Of a DNA stretch of 64,000 nt, positions 42,348-52,100 are shown piece after piece; position 1 is the first letter of the stretch; each line of letters begins with the position of its first letter. The stretch lies in the NCBI GenBank assembly GCA_020723995.1, contig DYHT01000002.1, positions 1 through 64,000 of the forward strand, in the 5' to 3' direction. This stretch comes from Chloroflexus sp. (lineage in GTDB: Bacteria > Chloroflexota > Anaerolineae > Anaerolineales > Villigracilaceae). Under the pieces are notes generated by a model, which was not told where the DNA came from, searched no databases, and worked only from the letters and a program-made list of their open reading frames with translations. Position numbers and translations under genes: made by a program.

Positions 42348-43630
42348 ACAAGACCATCGAAGTCCCCGCCCTGGCGCGCGTCGAGGGCGAAGGCGGCCTG
42401 TACATCGGCATAAAAGACGGCCAGGCGGCCGAAATCCGGCTGGATATCTACGAGCCACCGCGCTTTTTTGAAGGTTTTTTGGTAGGCCGCTATTTGCAGG
42501 AAGTGCCCGACATCACCGCCCGCATCTGCGGCATCTGCCCGGTGGCTTACCAGATGAGTTCGGTCTACGCGTTGGAAAACGCTCTGGGCGTCACGGTTAC
42601 GCCGCCGGTGCGCGCCCTGCGCCGTCTGATGTACTGCGGCGAGTACATTGAAAGTCACGCCCTGCACATCTACCTGCTGCAAGCCCCCGACCTGCTCGGC
42701 CATGAAAGTGCCCTCTCCCTGGCCGCGGTTGCGCCCGAAGTGGTCAAGACCGCTCTGCGGCTGAAGAAAATCGGCAACCAGATTCTAATCGCCATCGGCG
42801 GACGCTCGGTGCATCCGGTCAATGTTTGCGTTGGCGGATTCTACCGCTGGCCCGATTCCGAACCGCTCAAGAAGCTATTATCCGATTTGGAATGGGGACT
42901 GGAGGCGGCGCGCGAATGCGTGCGCTGGGCGGCCACGCTGCCATACCCTGAACTGGAAGTGGATTACGAATTTGTCGCCCTGAACCACCCGCATGAATAC
43001 GGCGTCATCGAGGGTGTAATCTGGTCGTCCAAAGGCCGCAAACTCCCGATTGCCGAATACGAAAAGGCCTACATCGAGTCACATGTCAAGCGTTCCAACG
43101 CCCTGCACAGCCACGCGGTGGATGGCAACTCCTACCTGGTCGGGCCGATTTCACGCCTGAATTTGAATCACGAACAATTCCTACCGCAGGCGCGAGTAGC
43201 GCTCAAGGAATCAGGGCTAAAACTACCGCTGCGCAATCCCTACAAGAGCCTGATCGCCCGCGCAGTCGAACTGGTGCATTTTTACGCAGAGGCCATTCAA
43301 CTGGTCAGGGCCTATCAGCCGGAAGGCGCGGCGCACCTCGAATTGAAACTCAAGGCTGGCGAGGGCGCCGGCGCAACCGAAGCGCCGCGCGGCCTGCTCT
43401 ATCACCGCTATCAGATTGATGAGCAGGGGTGTGTACTTTTCGCCAAGATCACCCCACCCACCGCCCAGAACCTGCCGCGCATCGAAGCCGATCTGTATGC
43501 CCTGGCGCCACAGCTAGTTGCCATGCCGCAGGAGGCGGCCACGCTGACCGCTGAGCATCTTGTCCGCTCTTATGACCCGTGCATTTCGTGCGCCACGCAT
43601 TTCCTGAAATTGAAAATCGAAGTCAAGTAG
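42344..43630 (+). CDS. hydA: NiFe hydrogenase alpha (large) subunit, group 3b-type
   Basis: 428 residues. The N-terminal nickel motif is RICGICPVAYQMSS (L1; the pair of Cys at about 61 and 64) and the C-terminal one is DPCISCATH (Cys413 and Cys416). A nine-residue tail after His419 should be removed by the maturation protease encoded next. With HydB, HydG and HydD it makes the soluble sulfhydrogenase type that couples H2 and NAD(P)H. The stop codon lies within the left end of the palindromic element at 43627-43723. Confidence 0.95.
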   Translation: MNKTIEVPALARVEGEGGLYIGIKDGQAAEIRLDIYEPPRFFEGFLVGRYLQEVPDITARICGICPVAYQMSSVYALENALGVTVTPPVRALRRLMYCGEYIESHALHIYLLQAPDLLGHESALSLAAVAPEVVKTALRLKKIGNQILIAIGGRSVHPVNVCVGGFYRWPDSEPLKKLLSDLEWGLEAARECVRWAATLPYPELEVDYEFVALNHPHEYGVIEGVIWSSKGRKLPIAEYEKAYIESHVKRSNALHSHAVDGNSYLVGPISRLNLNHEQFLPQARVALKESGLKLPLRNPYKSLIARAVELVHFYAEAIQLVRAYQPEGAAHLELKLKAGEGAGATEAPRGLLYHRYQIDEQGCVLFAKITPPTAQNLPRIEADLYALAPQLVAMPQEAATLTAEHLVRSYDPCISCATHFLKLKIEVK

Positions 43631-43723
43631 GGCGGGTTTCTTACCCGCCGAGTAGTAGGACGGATTCCATTTGTCCCCGGAAGGGATACCCGCCATAGTG
43701 GCAGGTATGGAAACCTGCCCTAC
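43627..43723. repeat. GTAGGGCGGGTTTC... inverted-repeat element
   Basis: The left end GTAGGGCGGGTTTCTTACCC and right end GGTATGGAAACCTGCCCTAC form imperfect inverted ends around about 50 bases. The element overlaps the last codons of hydA and supplies its TAG stop. It separates the structural genes from the protease gene. Confidence 0.85.
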
Positions 43724-43745
43724 GTTTGAGCAAGGTAAAACAGGC

Positions 43746-44225
43746 ATGAAAATTATCGTCATCGGGACGGGACAAAGCCTGCGCGGGGATGACGCCGCCG
43801 GGCTGGAGGCTGTCCGCTTGTGGCGAGAAATGTATCCGCAAACGGCGAATCGGCCCGAAGTGTGGGCGAAAACGGTGGAACTGATCGGCCTGGGGCTGCT
43901 GGATTTGCTGGCAGAGGCCGAGGCGGCCATCATCGTGGACGCCGTCCACAGTTCCGCCCCTGCCGGGACCATCCACCGGCTCAGCCCGGAGCAAGTATCT
44001 GCCTTCACGCCCGATTCGCAGTTCGCGCACGGCTGGGGCCTGGCCGAGACGTTGGCACTGTGCCGCACACTGTACTCGTCGCGCGCCGAATGCCGCCTCA
44101 CGCTGATCGGCATCGAAGCCGGGCAGGTGGAGATGGGCGCCGGCCTCAGCCTCGAAGTGGGCGCTGCGCTCCCCGCCGCCGCCCGCCTAATTGAAGAGGA
44201 AGTGCAGCAAAAACTGGCGGGATAG
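43746..44225 (+). CDS. Hydrogenase maturation protease
   Basis: 159 residues from the ATG at 43746; a longer frame upstream is only the palindromic element. The motif VIGTGQSLRGDDAAGLEAV holds the metal-sensing acidic residue, and later IIVDAVHSSAPAG and FAHGWGLAE fit the HyaD/HycI family. It cuts the C-terminal tail of the large subunit after nickel insertion. No Hyp genes are in the window, so the rest of the maturation set lies elsewhere. Confidence 0.92.
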   Translation: MKIIVIGTGQSLRGDDAAGLEAVRLWREMYPQTANRPEVWAKTVELIGLGLLDLLAEAEAAIIVDAVHSSAPAGTIHRLSPEQVSAFTPDSQFAHGWGLAETLALCRTLYSSRAECRLTLIGIEAGQVEMGAGLSLEVGAALPAAARLIEEEVQQKLAG

Positions 44226-44336
44226 CCAAAAAAGTTTACTGCGTCCGGCGCAATCGTTGCTGCCTGCGTGCTCGTCGCCCGCGCCGTACATGCCACCCAT
44301 GCCACCATCATCATCGCCGCCCACAGCCGGACAATG

Positions 44337-44840
44337 CTATACCGTAGAATCTGCCACCTCACCTGCCAACTCAAGTGCAGATTGGTAGACAGACTCTCCC
44401 AAATAGAATCCGGCAGTCTGGCGCAGAGCGTCAAGATGAGGCTGCAACCCCTCAATCACCCTCTTTGCTTTGGCCTCCAAAAGCACCCCTACAACACCTA
44501 CCACATGCAGACCGAAGCGTTGGGCCGCATGACGACCTTCTTTCTCGTCCAGCAGGATAATGTCAACGCCAAGTTCCAAAGCCAGGGCAATGCTTTCGGC
44601 TTCGCCTTTATCGAAATCGCGGCGTAATGCTGCAACCAAAGTTTGATTTTGGACGCGGCGACGTTGTATCCAATCGGCATTTGCAACTTCATCACAGCCT
44701 GGCCAACGCCTGCCCTCGGCATTCAACTCCTCCCATGCCCCCAAAGCGATATGCAATTCGCCGTATAGGCGTCGCAAGACCTCAAATTGCCCAATAGCAG
44801 CCAGGTTCGTCAACGGGGATGTATCGCTGACGACGATCAT
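44337..44840 (-). CDS. DUF3368 PIN-like toxin
   Basis: 167 residues. The opening MIVVSDTSPLTNLAAIGQFE and the central FDKGEAESIALALELG, then IILLDEKEGRHAA, are diagnostic of DUF3368, a PIN-like family. It overlaps the UPF0175 gene upstream by four bases. The 111 bases between the protease and this gene show nothing recognisable. Confidence 0.9.
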   Translation of the reverse strand: MIVVSDTSPLTNLAAIGQFEVLRRLYGELHIALGAWEELNAEGRRWPGCDEVANADWIQRRRVQNQTLVAALRRDFDKGEAESIALALELGVDIILLDEKEGRHAAQRFGLHVVGVVGVLLEAKAKRVIEGLQPHLDALRQTAGFYLGESVYQSALELAGEVADSTV

Positions 44841-45094
44841 AGCCGCCCCATCTCGCGCAGCGTCGCCACATCCTCGCCCAAATCAGCCTCGTCGTAATGC
44901 GGCGCAATCTGGCGGGATGCCAGCAACTGGCGAAATTCCCACAGTGACATCCCCGCCAACTCACGCGCCTTGCCCACCGACAACCGCCTTTGCACGTACA
45001 AGTACACTGCCAATTCCATCTTCAAATCGGACAGCGTGAGGCGTGCCGAGTCCAAAATATCCTGGGATACTTCCAATGTCTGGATTGCGCTCAT
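44837..45094 (-). CDS. UPF0175 antitoxin
   Basis: 85 residues. The sequence LKMELAVYLYVQRRLSVGKA, then RELAGMSLWEFRQLLASR, is the UPF0175 helix-turn-helix family, which is regularly paired with DUF3368. Four-base overlap with the toxin gene. Confidence 0.9.
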   Translation of the reverse strand: MSAIQTLEVSQDILDSARLTLSDLKMELAVYLYVQRRLSVGKARELAGMSLWEFRQLLASRQIAPHYDEADLGEDVATLREMGRL

Positions 45095-45210
45095 CTTTTT
45101 ATCTCCTGTCTCACCTCAAACAGCCCGATTCTACCACCCTCAACAGTACGGGCGAAGGTAAATTCCTGTCCCCAGCCGGGACCGGTCCTTCCAAAGACGT
45201 CAAACTGTTT

Positions 45211-45561
45211 TTATTGGCCTCGCGGAATCCCTATCTCGATCATCCCCTCCCTCACCCGCACCGGATAGGCGGGGATATCCACCACGGCTGGCATCTGTGT
45301 CACTTTGCCGGTGCGGATGTCAAACCGCGCCCCGTGCCGCGGACAGGTGATTTCGTAACCTTCCACATCCCCGTCGCCGAGCTGACCGTCATCGTGTGAG
45401 CAAAGGTCGGCAATGGCATACAGATTTCCGGCGATGTTGAAAATCACGATGGAACTATCGCCCGCTGTCACAAACATGCGCTCGCCGGCCGGTAACTCAC
45501 TGGCAGGAGCAATCTCGATAAATCCGACCTTCGCTGGGTCAATCTGAGTGTAATTAAACAT
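45211..45561 (-). CDS. Rieske-type [2Fe-2S] ferredoxin
   Basis: 116 residues. The two cluster motifs are CSHDDGQLGDG and CPRHGARFD (C-x-H and C-x2-H pairs). It is a soluble single-domain member, probably an electron carrier. It is the last gene of the minus-strand suf operon, where a Rieske ferredoxin is often present; a satellite separates it from sufU. Confidence 0.93.
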   Translation of the reverse strand: MFNYTQIDPAKVGFIEIAPASELPAGERMFVTAGDSSIVIFNIAGNLYAIADLCSHDDGQLGDGDVEGYEITCPRHGARFDIRTGKVTQMPAVVDIPAYPVRVREGMIEIGIPRGQ

Positions 45562-45605
45562 AAGACTATCCGACTATCAGACCATCTGACTATCAGACTA
45601 CAGGA
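45562..45605. repeat. GACTATCAGACTA satellite between sufU and the Rieske gene
   Basis: About five units of GACTATC/GACCATC/GACTACAG are seen. The same unit forms the two arms at 55628-55773. It fills the whole gap between the two genes. Confidence 0.75.
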
Positions 45606-46001
45606 CTACTCGACCAACGCATCACTCGCCTCGCCCAGCCCATACACGCCTGCCTTGAGTACTTTCAGCGAGAGCAGCGCGCACTTCAGGCGCACCGGGC
45701 CGAGTTCGATGCCGAGCAAATCCAGCACATCCTGTTTAGTCAGGGTTTTGACTTCGTCCAAAGATTTGCCAACGATGGATTCCATCAGCATGTCGGCCGA
45801 GGCCTGCGAGATGGCGCAGCCCTTGCCGTCAAAGGCGGATTCGCTGACGCGCCCCGCTTTATCCACGCGCAGAGTGACGGCGATGTGGTCGCCGCACAGC
45901 GGGTTATCATCCTCGAAGAAAATATCGTGCGGGTCGAGGCGGCCTTTATAAGCGGGGTTTTTGTAATGGTCAATAATGATTTCGCGGTAGAGGTCTTCCA
46001 T
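45606..46001 (-). CDS. sufU: SufU iron-sulfur assembly protein
   Basis: 131 residues. The three conserved Cys lie in NPLCGDHIAVTL, GKGCAISQASADML and RLKCALLSLKVL, the SufU pattern with its Gly-rich insertion. In Gram-positive-type SUF systems it receives sulfur from SufS. It lies downstream of sufS in the operon. Confidence 0.95.
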   Translation of the reverse strand: MEDLYREIIIDHYKNPAYKGRLDPHDIFFEDDNPLCGDHIAVTLRVDKAGRVSESAFDGKGCAISQASADMLMESIVGKSLDEVKTLTKQDVLDLLGIELGPVRLKCALLSLKVLKAGVYGLGEASDALVE

Positions 46002-46011
46002 AAAGTTCTCT

Positions 46012-46092
46012 GGTGTCAGGTGTCAGGTGTCAGGTGTCACGTGTCACGTGTCCAGTGGAGCCTGACACCTGGCACTGGAACACTTGACACAC
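46012..46092. repeat. Inverted satellite hairpin (GTGTCAG / CTGACAC) between sufS and sufU
   Basis: The left arm (46012-46053) repeats GGTGTCA and CGTGTCA. The right arm (46060-46092) repeats the complement (CTGACACCTGGCACTGGAAC, ACTTGACAC). The same unit is used at 59961-60024 and 5218-5243. No gene lies between the arms. Confidence 0.85.
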
Positions 46093-46094
46093 TA

Positions 46095-47321
46095 TTAGCC
46101 AAATATCTTCTTGACTTTATAAATTCCTTCAACCAATTTATCCACTTCCGCGCGGGTGTTATACAGGTAAAAACTGGCGCGTGTGGTGGTCGGGATGCCG
46201 AACTTCTCGTGCAGCGGCTGGGCGCAGTGATGACCGGCGCGCACGGCCACGCCCTCGCCATCCAAGATTTGAGCCACGTCGTGAGGATGGACGCCCTCCA
46301 GCGTAAAAGCGGCCACGCCGCCCTTCTTTTCTGCGGATGGGCCGAAGACTTTTACGCCGGGGATTTCTTCCAATCGTTCCAGTGCGTAAGAAATAATTTC
46401 GTGTTCGTAAGCGGCGATGGCTTCCATGCCGACTTTATTCAAATAGTCAACCGCCGCGCCGAATCCGACCGCCTCGGCGATGGCGGGCGTTCCGGCTTCG
46501 AATTTGTGCGGGATCGAATTTGGCGTAAATGTGCGCAAATGGACGGCCTTGATCATGTCGCCGCCGCCCAAAAATGGAGGCATGCTTTCGAGCAACGCTT
46601 GTTTACCATACAGCACGCCAATTCCAGTCGGACCGAGCATCTTGTGAGCCGAAAAAACGAGGAAGTCCACGTCGAGAGCTTGCACATCCACAGGAATATG
46701 CGGCACGGATTGCGCCGCATCCACGAGAGTGATTGCACCCGCCGCGTGCGCCAGGCGAATGATCTCGGCAGCAGGATTGATCGTACCAAGCACATTCGAC
46801 ATGTGCGTGAAAGACACCAGTTTCGGCAGGCGTTCCAACAATTTCTTGTAGGCTTCCAAATCGAGCAACCCGTCTTCGGTGACCGGGATGAATTCCAGAT
46901 TCACGCCCCGCTCCGCCGCCAACATCTGCCAGGGGACCAGGTTGGAGTGATGCTCCATCTCGGTTAGAATGATGACATCGCCGGATTTCAGGTTGGCGCG
47001 CGCCCAGGTGTAGGCCACCAGATTCAATGATTCGCTGGCATTGCGCGTGAAAATCATCTGCTTCACGGAAGGCGAGTTGATGAACTTTGCGACCAGTTCA
47101 CGGCCATTTTCGTACATGGCGGTAGCTTCTTCGGCCAGCGTATGCACACCGCGGTGAATATTGGCATTATTCAGGCGGTAGAAAGAATCCATTGCCGAGA
47201 GTACGGCAACGGGTTTTTGCGCGGTGGCTGTCGAGTCCAGATAGACCAGCGGCACGCCGGGGCGCAGGTCGCGGCTCAGGATTGGGAAATCGGTGCGGAT
47301 GCGGGAAATGTCGAGGGTCAT
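46095..47321 (-). CDS. sufS: Cysteine desulfurase SufS
   Basis: 408 residues. The PLP Lys is in FSAHKMLGPTGIGVLYG and the active Cys in VRAGHHCAQPLHEKFG; TEMEHHSNLVPWQ is the typical group II motif. It releases sulfur from cysteine for SufU. It lies in the middle of the suf operon. Confidence 0.97.
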   Translation of the reverse strand: MTLDISRIRTDFPILSRDLRPGVPLVYLDSTATAQKPVAVLSAMDSFYRLNNANIHRGVHTLAEEATAMYENGRELVAKFINSPSVKQMIFTRNASESLNLVAYTWARANLKSGDVIILTEMEHHSNLVPWQMLAAERGVNLEFIPVTEDGLLDLEAYKKLLERLPKLVSFTHMSNVLGTINPAAEIIRLAHAAGAITLVDAAQSVPHIPVDVQALDVDFLVFSAHKMLGPTGIGVLYGKQALLESMPPFLGGGDMIKAVHLRTFTPNSIPHKFEAGTPAIAEAVGFGAAVDYLNKVGMEAIAAYEHEIISYALERLEEIPGVKVFGPSAEKKGGVAAFTLEGVHPHDVAQILDGEGVAVRAGHHCAQPLHEKFGIPTTTRASFYLYNTRAEVDKLVEGIYKVKKIFG

Positions 47322-47334
47322 AACGATTTTATAA

Positions 47335-47376
47335 ATAGAGAGTGGAGATTAGTGGTCACTATTCTCCACTCTCTAT
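47335..47376. repeat. Inverted satellite hairpin (AGAGAGTGGAGA / TCTCCACTCTCT)
   Basis: ATAGAGAGTGGAGATTAGTG (47335-47354) pairs almost perfectly with CACTATTCTCCACTCTCTAT (47357-47376). It lies between sufS and the gene at 47387. The unit matches those at 1239-1269 and 52967-53050. Confidence 0.85.
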
Positions 47377-47386
47377 TCTTCATTCT

Positions 47387-47752
47387 CTAATATTCGAGGA
47401 TTTCCTTCTTCCCCAGTTTCTTCTGCGTCCCGGCCGGGCGGAGATGCTCGGAAGTGAGTGGGTACCATAGGATGCGGTCCGGCACCATCCAGCCATCGGT
47501 CAGGAAAATGTTGGTGCGGAACTGCACCGCCACCATTTTGTTATCCACCTGGACAACAACGCCTTTCATCCAACCGCGCACACGCTCATTGCTTTTTTCG
47601 TGGTCGCAATAGACCTCGACGGTATCGCCGACCTCGAAGGCGTGTTCGATTCCGGGTGAACGCATAAAACCATAGGGTGCCATAGGCCCTCTCCGAGAAG
47701 GTTTTCTTTTATAGATACGACTACGGTCATTGGCAAGTGGTTTGGTTGTCAT
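47387..47752 (-). CDS. Conserved-looking hypothetical protein in the suf operon
   Basis: 121 residues. A Lys/Arg-rich start precedes a small beta-rich segment (AFEVGDTVEVYCDHEKSNER, GWMKGVVVQVDNKMVAVQFR) that resembles an SH3/KOW-like barrel with an aromatic second half (WMVPDRILWYPL). No family was recognised with certainty. It starts four bases inside sufD and is followed by sufS, so it is cotranscribed with Fe-S assembly genes. A nucleic-acid or protein-binding role would be a guess. Confidence 0.8.
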   Translation of the reverse strand: MTTKPLANDRSRIYKRKPSRRGPMAPYGFMRSPGIEHAFEVGDTVEVYCDHEKSNERVRGWMKGVVVQVDNKMVAVQFRTNIFLTDGWMVPDRILWYPLTSEHLRPAGTQKKLGKKEILEY

Positions 47753-49095
47753 TCTGCGGCCGTCTTTTCAAAAATTGCCTGCTGGAAGCGGGCGCGTACG
47801 CCTTCAAAGGGTATGCGTTGCATAATGGGGTCAAAAAATCCTTCCACAATCAGCCGCTCGGCATCTTTAGGCGGGATGCCGCGCGACTTGAGATAGAACA
47901 GGGGTTCCTGTTCGAGTTTGCCGACCGTCGCGCCGTGTGTGCAGCGCACGTCGTCGGCTAAAATTTCCAGGCCAGGGATGGAATCGGCGCGCGCCTCCGG
48001 GCTGAGGATGAGGTTGCGATTGGCCTGGTAGCCGTCCGTTTTCTGCGCGCCTGGGGCGACGTAAATCATGCCCTGCCAGACCGAGCGGCTCCTGCCCTTG
48101 AGCGCGCCTTTGAACAGCAGGTCCGACGTGGTATGCGGGGCAAGGTGATTCTGCTGCGTGTCGTGGTCGAGGTGCTGGCTGCCGTCGGCAAAATAAAAAC
48201 CGGACATTCGGCCTGTCGCGCCTTCCCCAACCAATTCCAACTCTGAGAAGTTTTTCGTCAGGCGCGAGCCGACCGCGCCGAAAATCCAATCCATGTTAGC
48301 ATCGTGCCCGACCTGCACGCGCTCGTGCGAAAAATTCCAGACGCCGCGGCCCCAGGACTGCAATTCAACAAAACGCAGATTTGCGCCAGCGCCGATTTTG
48401 ATTTCAACAATTCCAGCGTGCAAAGCCGCGCTGTTTTCATCCGGCGAAGCGGATTCGTGGGCGTAGGTGGCCGACGCGCCTTCGTCCAGCCAGATGAGCA
48501 GGTGCGAGAGATGCGCCAGGACCGCGCCGGGCCCCCACAGGATGCTGTGCAAAGGCTGGTCAACGTTCACACCTTTGGGGACGTATAATACCACGCCATT
48601 CTGCGCAAGCGAAGCGGCCAGCGCGGCAAACTTGCCTTCTTCCGGGCGGACAATGTCGTCAGTCATTTTGGCAATCAGTTGCGGGTGGTCATGCTCGGCG
48701 GTGCGCAGGTCAGTGAAGATGACGCCTTTACGAGTCAGCGATTCAGCCAGTTCAACGGTGGAACCGCCGGGCAGCAGGACGATTTGTCCGCCGTGTGCAT
48801 CGGCTGCCAGCGGCTTCAATAAGTCTGCCGGAACGGGTGGTAAACCTTGATATTCACCGTCTTTCGGCAGGCGGAAGGAGTCCGCCGGTAAAGCGCGCAA
48901 GTCCGTCCGCCGCCAGGCTTCCTCGGCAGTTGTCGGCAGGGCGAGACGGTTGAACGTCTCCCAAGCGCGGGCGCGGTAGTCTTTGAGCGCGCCACCGGGA
49001 ATCATATCCGCCGTAAAACCGAACTGTTTGGCAGCGGTTTCCGGGCGGCGAGTGCGACTGGTTACAACGACTCTAGGTTCCTCTTCCATAAGCAT
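47749..49095 (-). CDS. sufD: SufD (Fe-S assembly scaffold subunit)
   Basis: 448 residues. The beta-helix core with LHAGIVEIKIGAGANLRFVE, ALKGRSRSVWQGMIYVAPGA and CTHGATVGKLEQEPLFYLKS matches SufD. With SufB and SufC it forms the scaffold complex. It is followed with a four-base overlap by the hypothetical gene and preceded by the palindrome at 49101. Confidence 0.95.
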   Translation of the reverse strand: MLMEEEPRVVVTSRTRRPETAAKQFGFTADMIPGGALKDYRARAWETFNRLALPTTAEEAWRRTDLRALPADSFRLPKDGEYQGLPPVPADLLKPLAADAHGGQIVLLPGGSTVELAESLTRKGVIFTDLRTAEHDHPQLIAKMTDDIVRPEEGKFAALAASLAQNGVVLYVPKGVNVDQPLHSILWGPGAVLAHLSHLLIWLDEGASATYAHESASPDENSAALHAGIVEIKIGAGANLRFVELQSWGRGVWNFSHERVQVGHDANMDWIFGAVGSRLTKNFSELELVGEGATGRMSGFYFADGSQHLDHDTQQNHLAPHTTSDLLFKGALKGRSRSVWQGMIYVAPGAQKTDGYQANRNLILSPEARADSIPGLEILADDVRCTHGATVGKLEQEPLFYLKSRGIPPKDAERLIVEGFFDPIMQRIPFEGVRARFQQAIFEKTAAE

Positions 49096-49100
49096 TCTCT

Positions 49101-49127
49101 GTAGGACAAATTGGCAATTTGTCCTAC
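49101..49127. repeat. Palindrome GTAGGACAAATTGG... between sufB and sufD
   Basis: GTAGGACAAATTGGCAATTT followed by GTCCTAC is a perfect hairpin, the same element as at 25995-26021. It overlaps the sufB stop codon (complement of 49124-49126), so the stop is part of the element. Confidence 0.88.
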
Positions 49128-52100
49128 CCGACCGACCCTTCCATTTGAAGTTGAATCAAGCGATTCATTTCAACTGCATATTCCATTGGCAATTCTTTCA
49201 CCAGCGGCTCGATGAAACCGGAAACGACCATGGTGGTGGCTTCTTCCTGGCTCAGGCCGCGTGACATGAGGTAGAACAACTGCTCCTCGCCCACCTTCGA
49301 GACCGAGGCCTCGTGGCCGATGGTGACATTTTCCTCGTCAATTTCGATGTAAGGATAGGTATCGGAACGGGACTGCGGGTCGAGCAGCAGCGCGTCGCAG
49401 ACCGCATTGGATTTCACGTCGTGCGCGCCTTTATATACTTTGAGCAGGCCGCGATACGAGGCGCGTCCGCCGCCCCTCGAGATGGACTTGGAGGTGATTT
49501 TGCTGCTGGTGTTGGGCGCGAAGTGAACCATTTTACTGCCGGCGTCCTGCGTCTGGCCGGGGCCGGCGAAGGCCATCGAGAGCATCTCGCCGTGCGCGCC
49601 GGGTTCCATCAAATAGCAGGAGGGGTATTTCATAGTTAATTTGGAATTGTGCACGATGAAACCTTGCGAAATGAAATTGCCTGTGCCGTCCACTTCGATG
49701 TCCCATGTGGGGACACCATGTTCAGTGAGTTCAGATACTTCAACCTTGACGATTTCGACATCATCGCCAAGGGTCAAGGTAGAGCGGCCAACCTTCCGCC
49801 CCATCTGATTTTGACGCGGTTTCTGGTGGCGAATTTTCTCGTTCGTCGCGAAGCTAAGATGCGGCAGAAAGCGCTCATCCAGCCTGAAACTCAGGCGGTA
49901 CGCGCCATGAGCGACGCACTCGACGCCGAGGATTTTTACTTTGCGAGGCTCGATGAATTCCGTATGCAGGCGGGCAGTGATTCCCAGAGTTACCAGAAGT
50001 GAGGCGATATCTTCCAGCAGCGAGCGGTTGGCAGAACGAATGTGAAAACCATATTCGTTCGCGAAACCATCTGCATCCAGATAGCCAGCAACAAAAGCCA
50101 GTCGCTGCGATTCGGGAATAAACCACACCCATTGAGGCACGCGCTTTGTCGCCGCCTTGCCGCCAAACCCATTTAACTTAAAGAACTCGGCCAGTTCCTT
50201 ACTATTCCAGGCCAGATAATGGCCATCTGTACCTTCCGTGGGCTCTACATCAATGATATTGGTCATCACACCCATCAGACGTTCCCGCGCTCGATCTTGG
50301 CGGGGAGTGGAAAAACCCACTCTCGCAAAACGAATAACATCTGCAGTTTTTGCAGGAATGATGTCAATGTCTCCATCTCCAACCCAATAGCCCAACAACC
50401 ACATCAAATCATCAGTGGAATATTCTCCAATTGTCATGCGGGAGGAGCGCTGGCGCGTCATCACCAAATCAGAAGCATACTGATTATAGGACTCAAACTT
50501 TGTTTCCAGGCTGGGGATACTCAATAAATACGGTTTGCCATAATCCAATGATCTGCGCGGTAGAATGGCTCTCTTGAGATGATCGGCGCGTACATAGCCC
50601 AGGCGGTAGCGACGGCTTTTCTTTGCCACGTCTGGATTGTAGTGATATGAGTAAAAGGGATGGTTCGCCGTCACCAGCAATCGTCGCTCGCCTCCTGATA
50701 CTGTGTGAACAGGCTGATGCCCAGAGAATCGCTTGGCAGTAACAGTTCGAAAGCATAGTCGCCCCTCTGCTTCATCGTAAGATAGGACTTTATCCCCAGC
50801 TTGCAGGGACTCTATGGTCTTAATTCCATCTGGCGTTGTCACCGTAGAGCCTTCTGCCAGACATCCCAAATTCGCGTCCACCCATTCATGCGTGGCATCA
50901 CCAAAAACTTTGGCGCGCTGCGTGACCAGGTTGTAGACGTTGGTGGACCAGTTCTGGATGGTGGTGTAGCGTGAGCGCGCACCCTTCTTGACGATGATTT
51001 CGATAACGCCGGAGTGGAAGGAGTCGGTGGTGTATTGGGGTGCGGTGCAACCCTCCGTGTAGTGCACATACGCGCCCTCGTCCACAATGATGAGCGAGCG
51101 CTCGAACTGGCCGACGTTGGCAATGTTCAGGCGGAAATAGGCTTGCAGGGGCAAATCCACCTTCACGCCCTTCGGCACGTAGACAAATGACCCGCCCGAC
51201 CAGACCGCCGAATTCAGCGCGGCGAACTTGTTATCTTCGATTGGAATGACGGTGCCGAAATACTCGCGGAACAGATCCGGGTGCTGGCGCAGGCCGTCTT
51301 CGATGGATAGAAAGATAACACCCAGTTTTTCAAGATGCTCCTGGATGGAGTGGTAGACCATCTCGGAATTGTGAACGATAAGGCCTTCGGCGACAAAGTT
51401 GTGCGGGCCAGCCACTTCGATATCATAAACAGGTTCGCTTCCCACAGGAGTGATGGAATTGATACGAACATAACCGAGAGATTCGTTGGTGTGATTGCGG
51501 AACGTCGTCCCCTCGGCGCTGGAATAGGTATGATGGAACTTCCGTTTACCCAAGCGGGAAGTCCGTTGCGCCGAACGGCAACCCAGGCGCTCGAAATTGC
51601 CCGACATTTCCATGCGATAGCCGACAATTGTTCTGGTCTCATCATGAGGATGTCTTGACTCAAAACGATGAATATTTGACGTTGGCAGACCACACAATGC
51701 TGCCAAATTGCGGACATCTTGCAGTAGCTCTTTATTGCCGCTGGTCAGGATGACATCGTGATTCTTCGGATGATCGCGTACATAGCCATCGGCATCCACA
51801 TAGCCGCCGAGAAAAGCCAGGATTTGCGATTGCGGCAAAGATGCCACCCATGTAGGAACGCGTTTTTCGAGCGCGCCGCCTGCAAAGCCATTGACTTCCA
51901 GATAGCGGGCGACAATTGTTGAATAAACTGTCATCCGATATGGGTCACCATTGGCAGCAGATAATTCAAACAGGCGCGTTGTCGCGCTATTGAATTCTGA
52001 GCGTAAGGTTTTGTCCGTTTCAGGGATGGCAAACTCAACGCGGGCTTTATCCGCCCCTTGACAACAGTGAGCAAACCCGTCGCCAACATATAGCCCAAGC

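Noticed and set aside
45885-46967. Open frame of 360 codons on the plus strand opposite sufS
   Set aside because: It crosses a satellite and two clear genes on the other strand, with no family signal.
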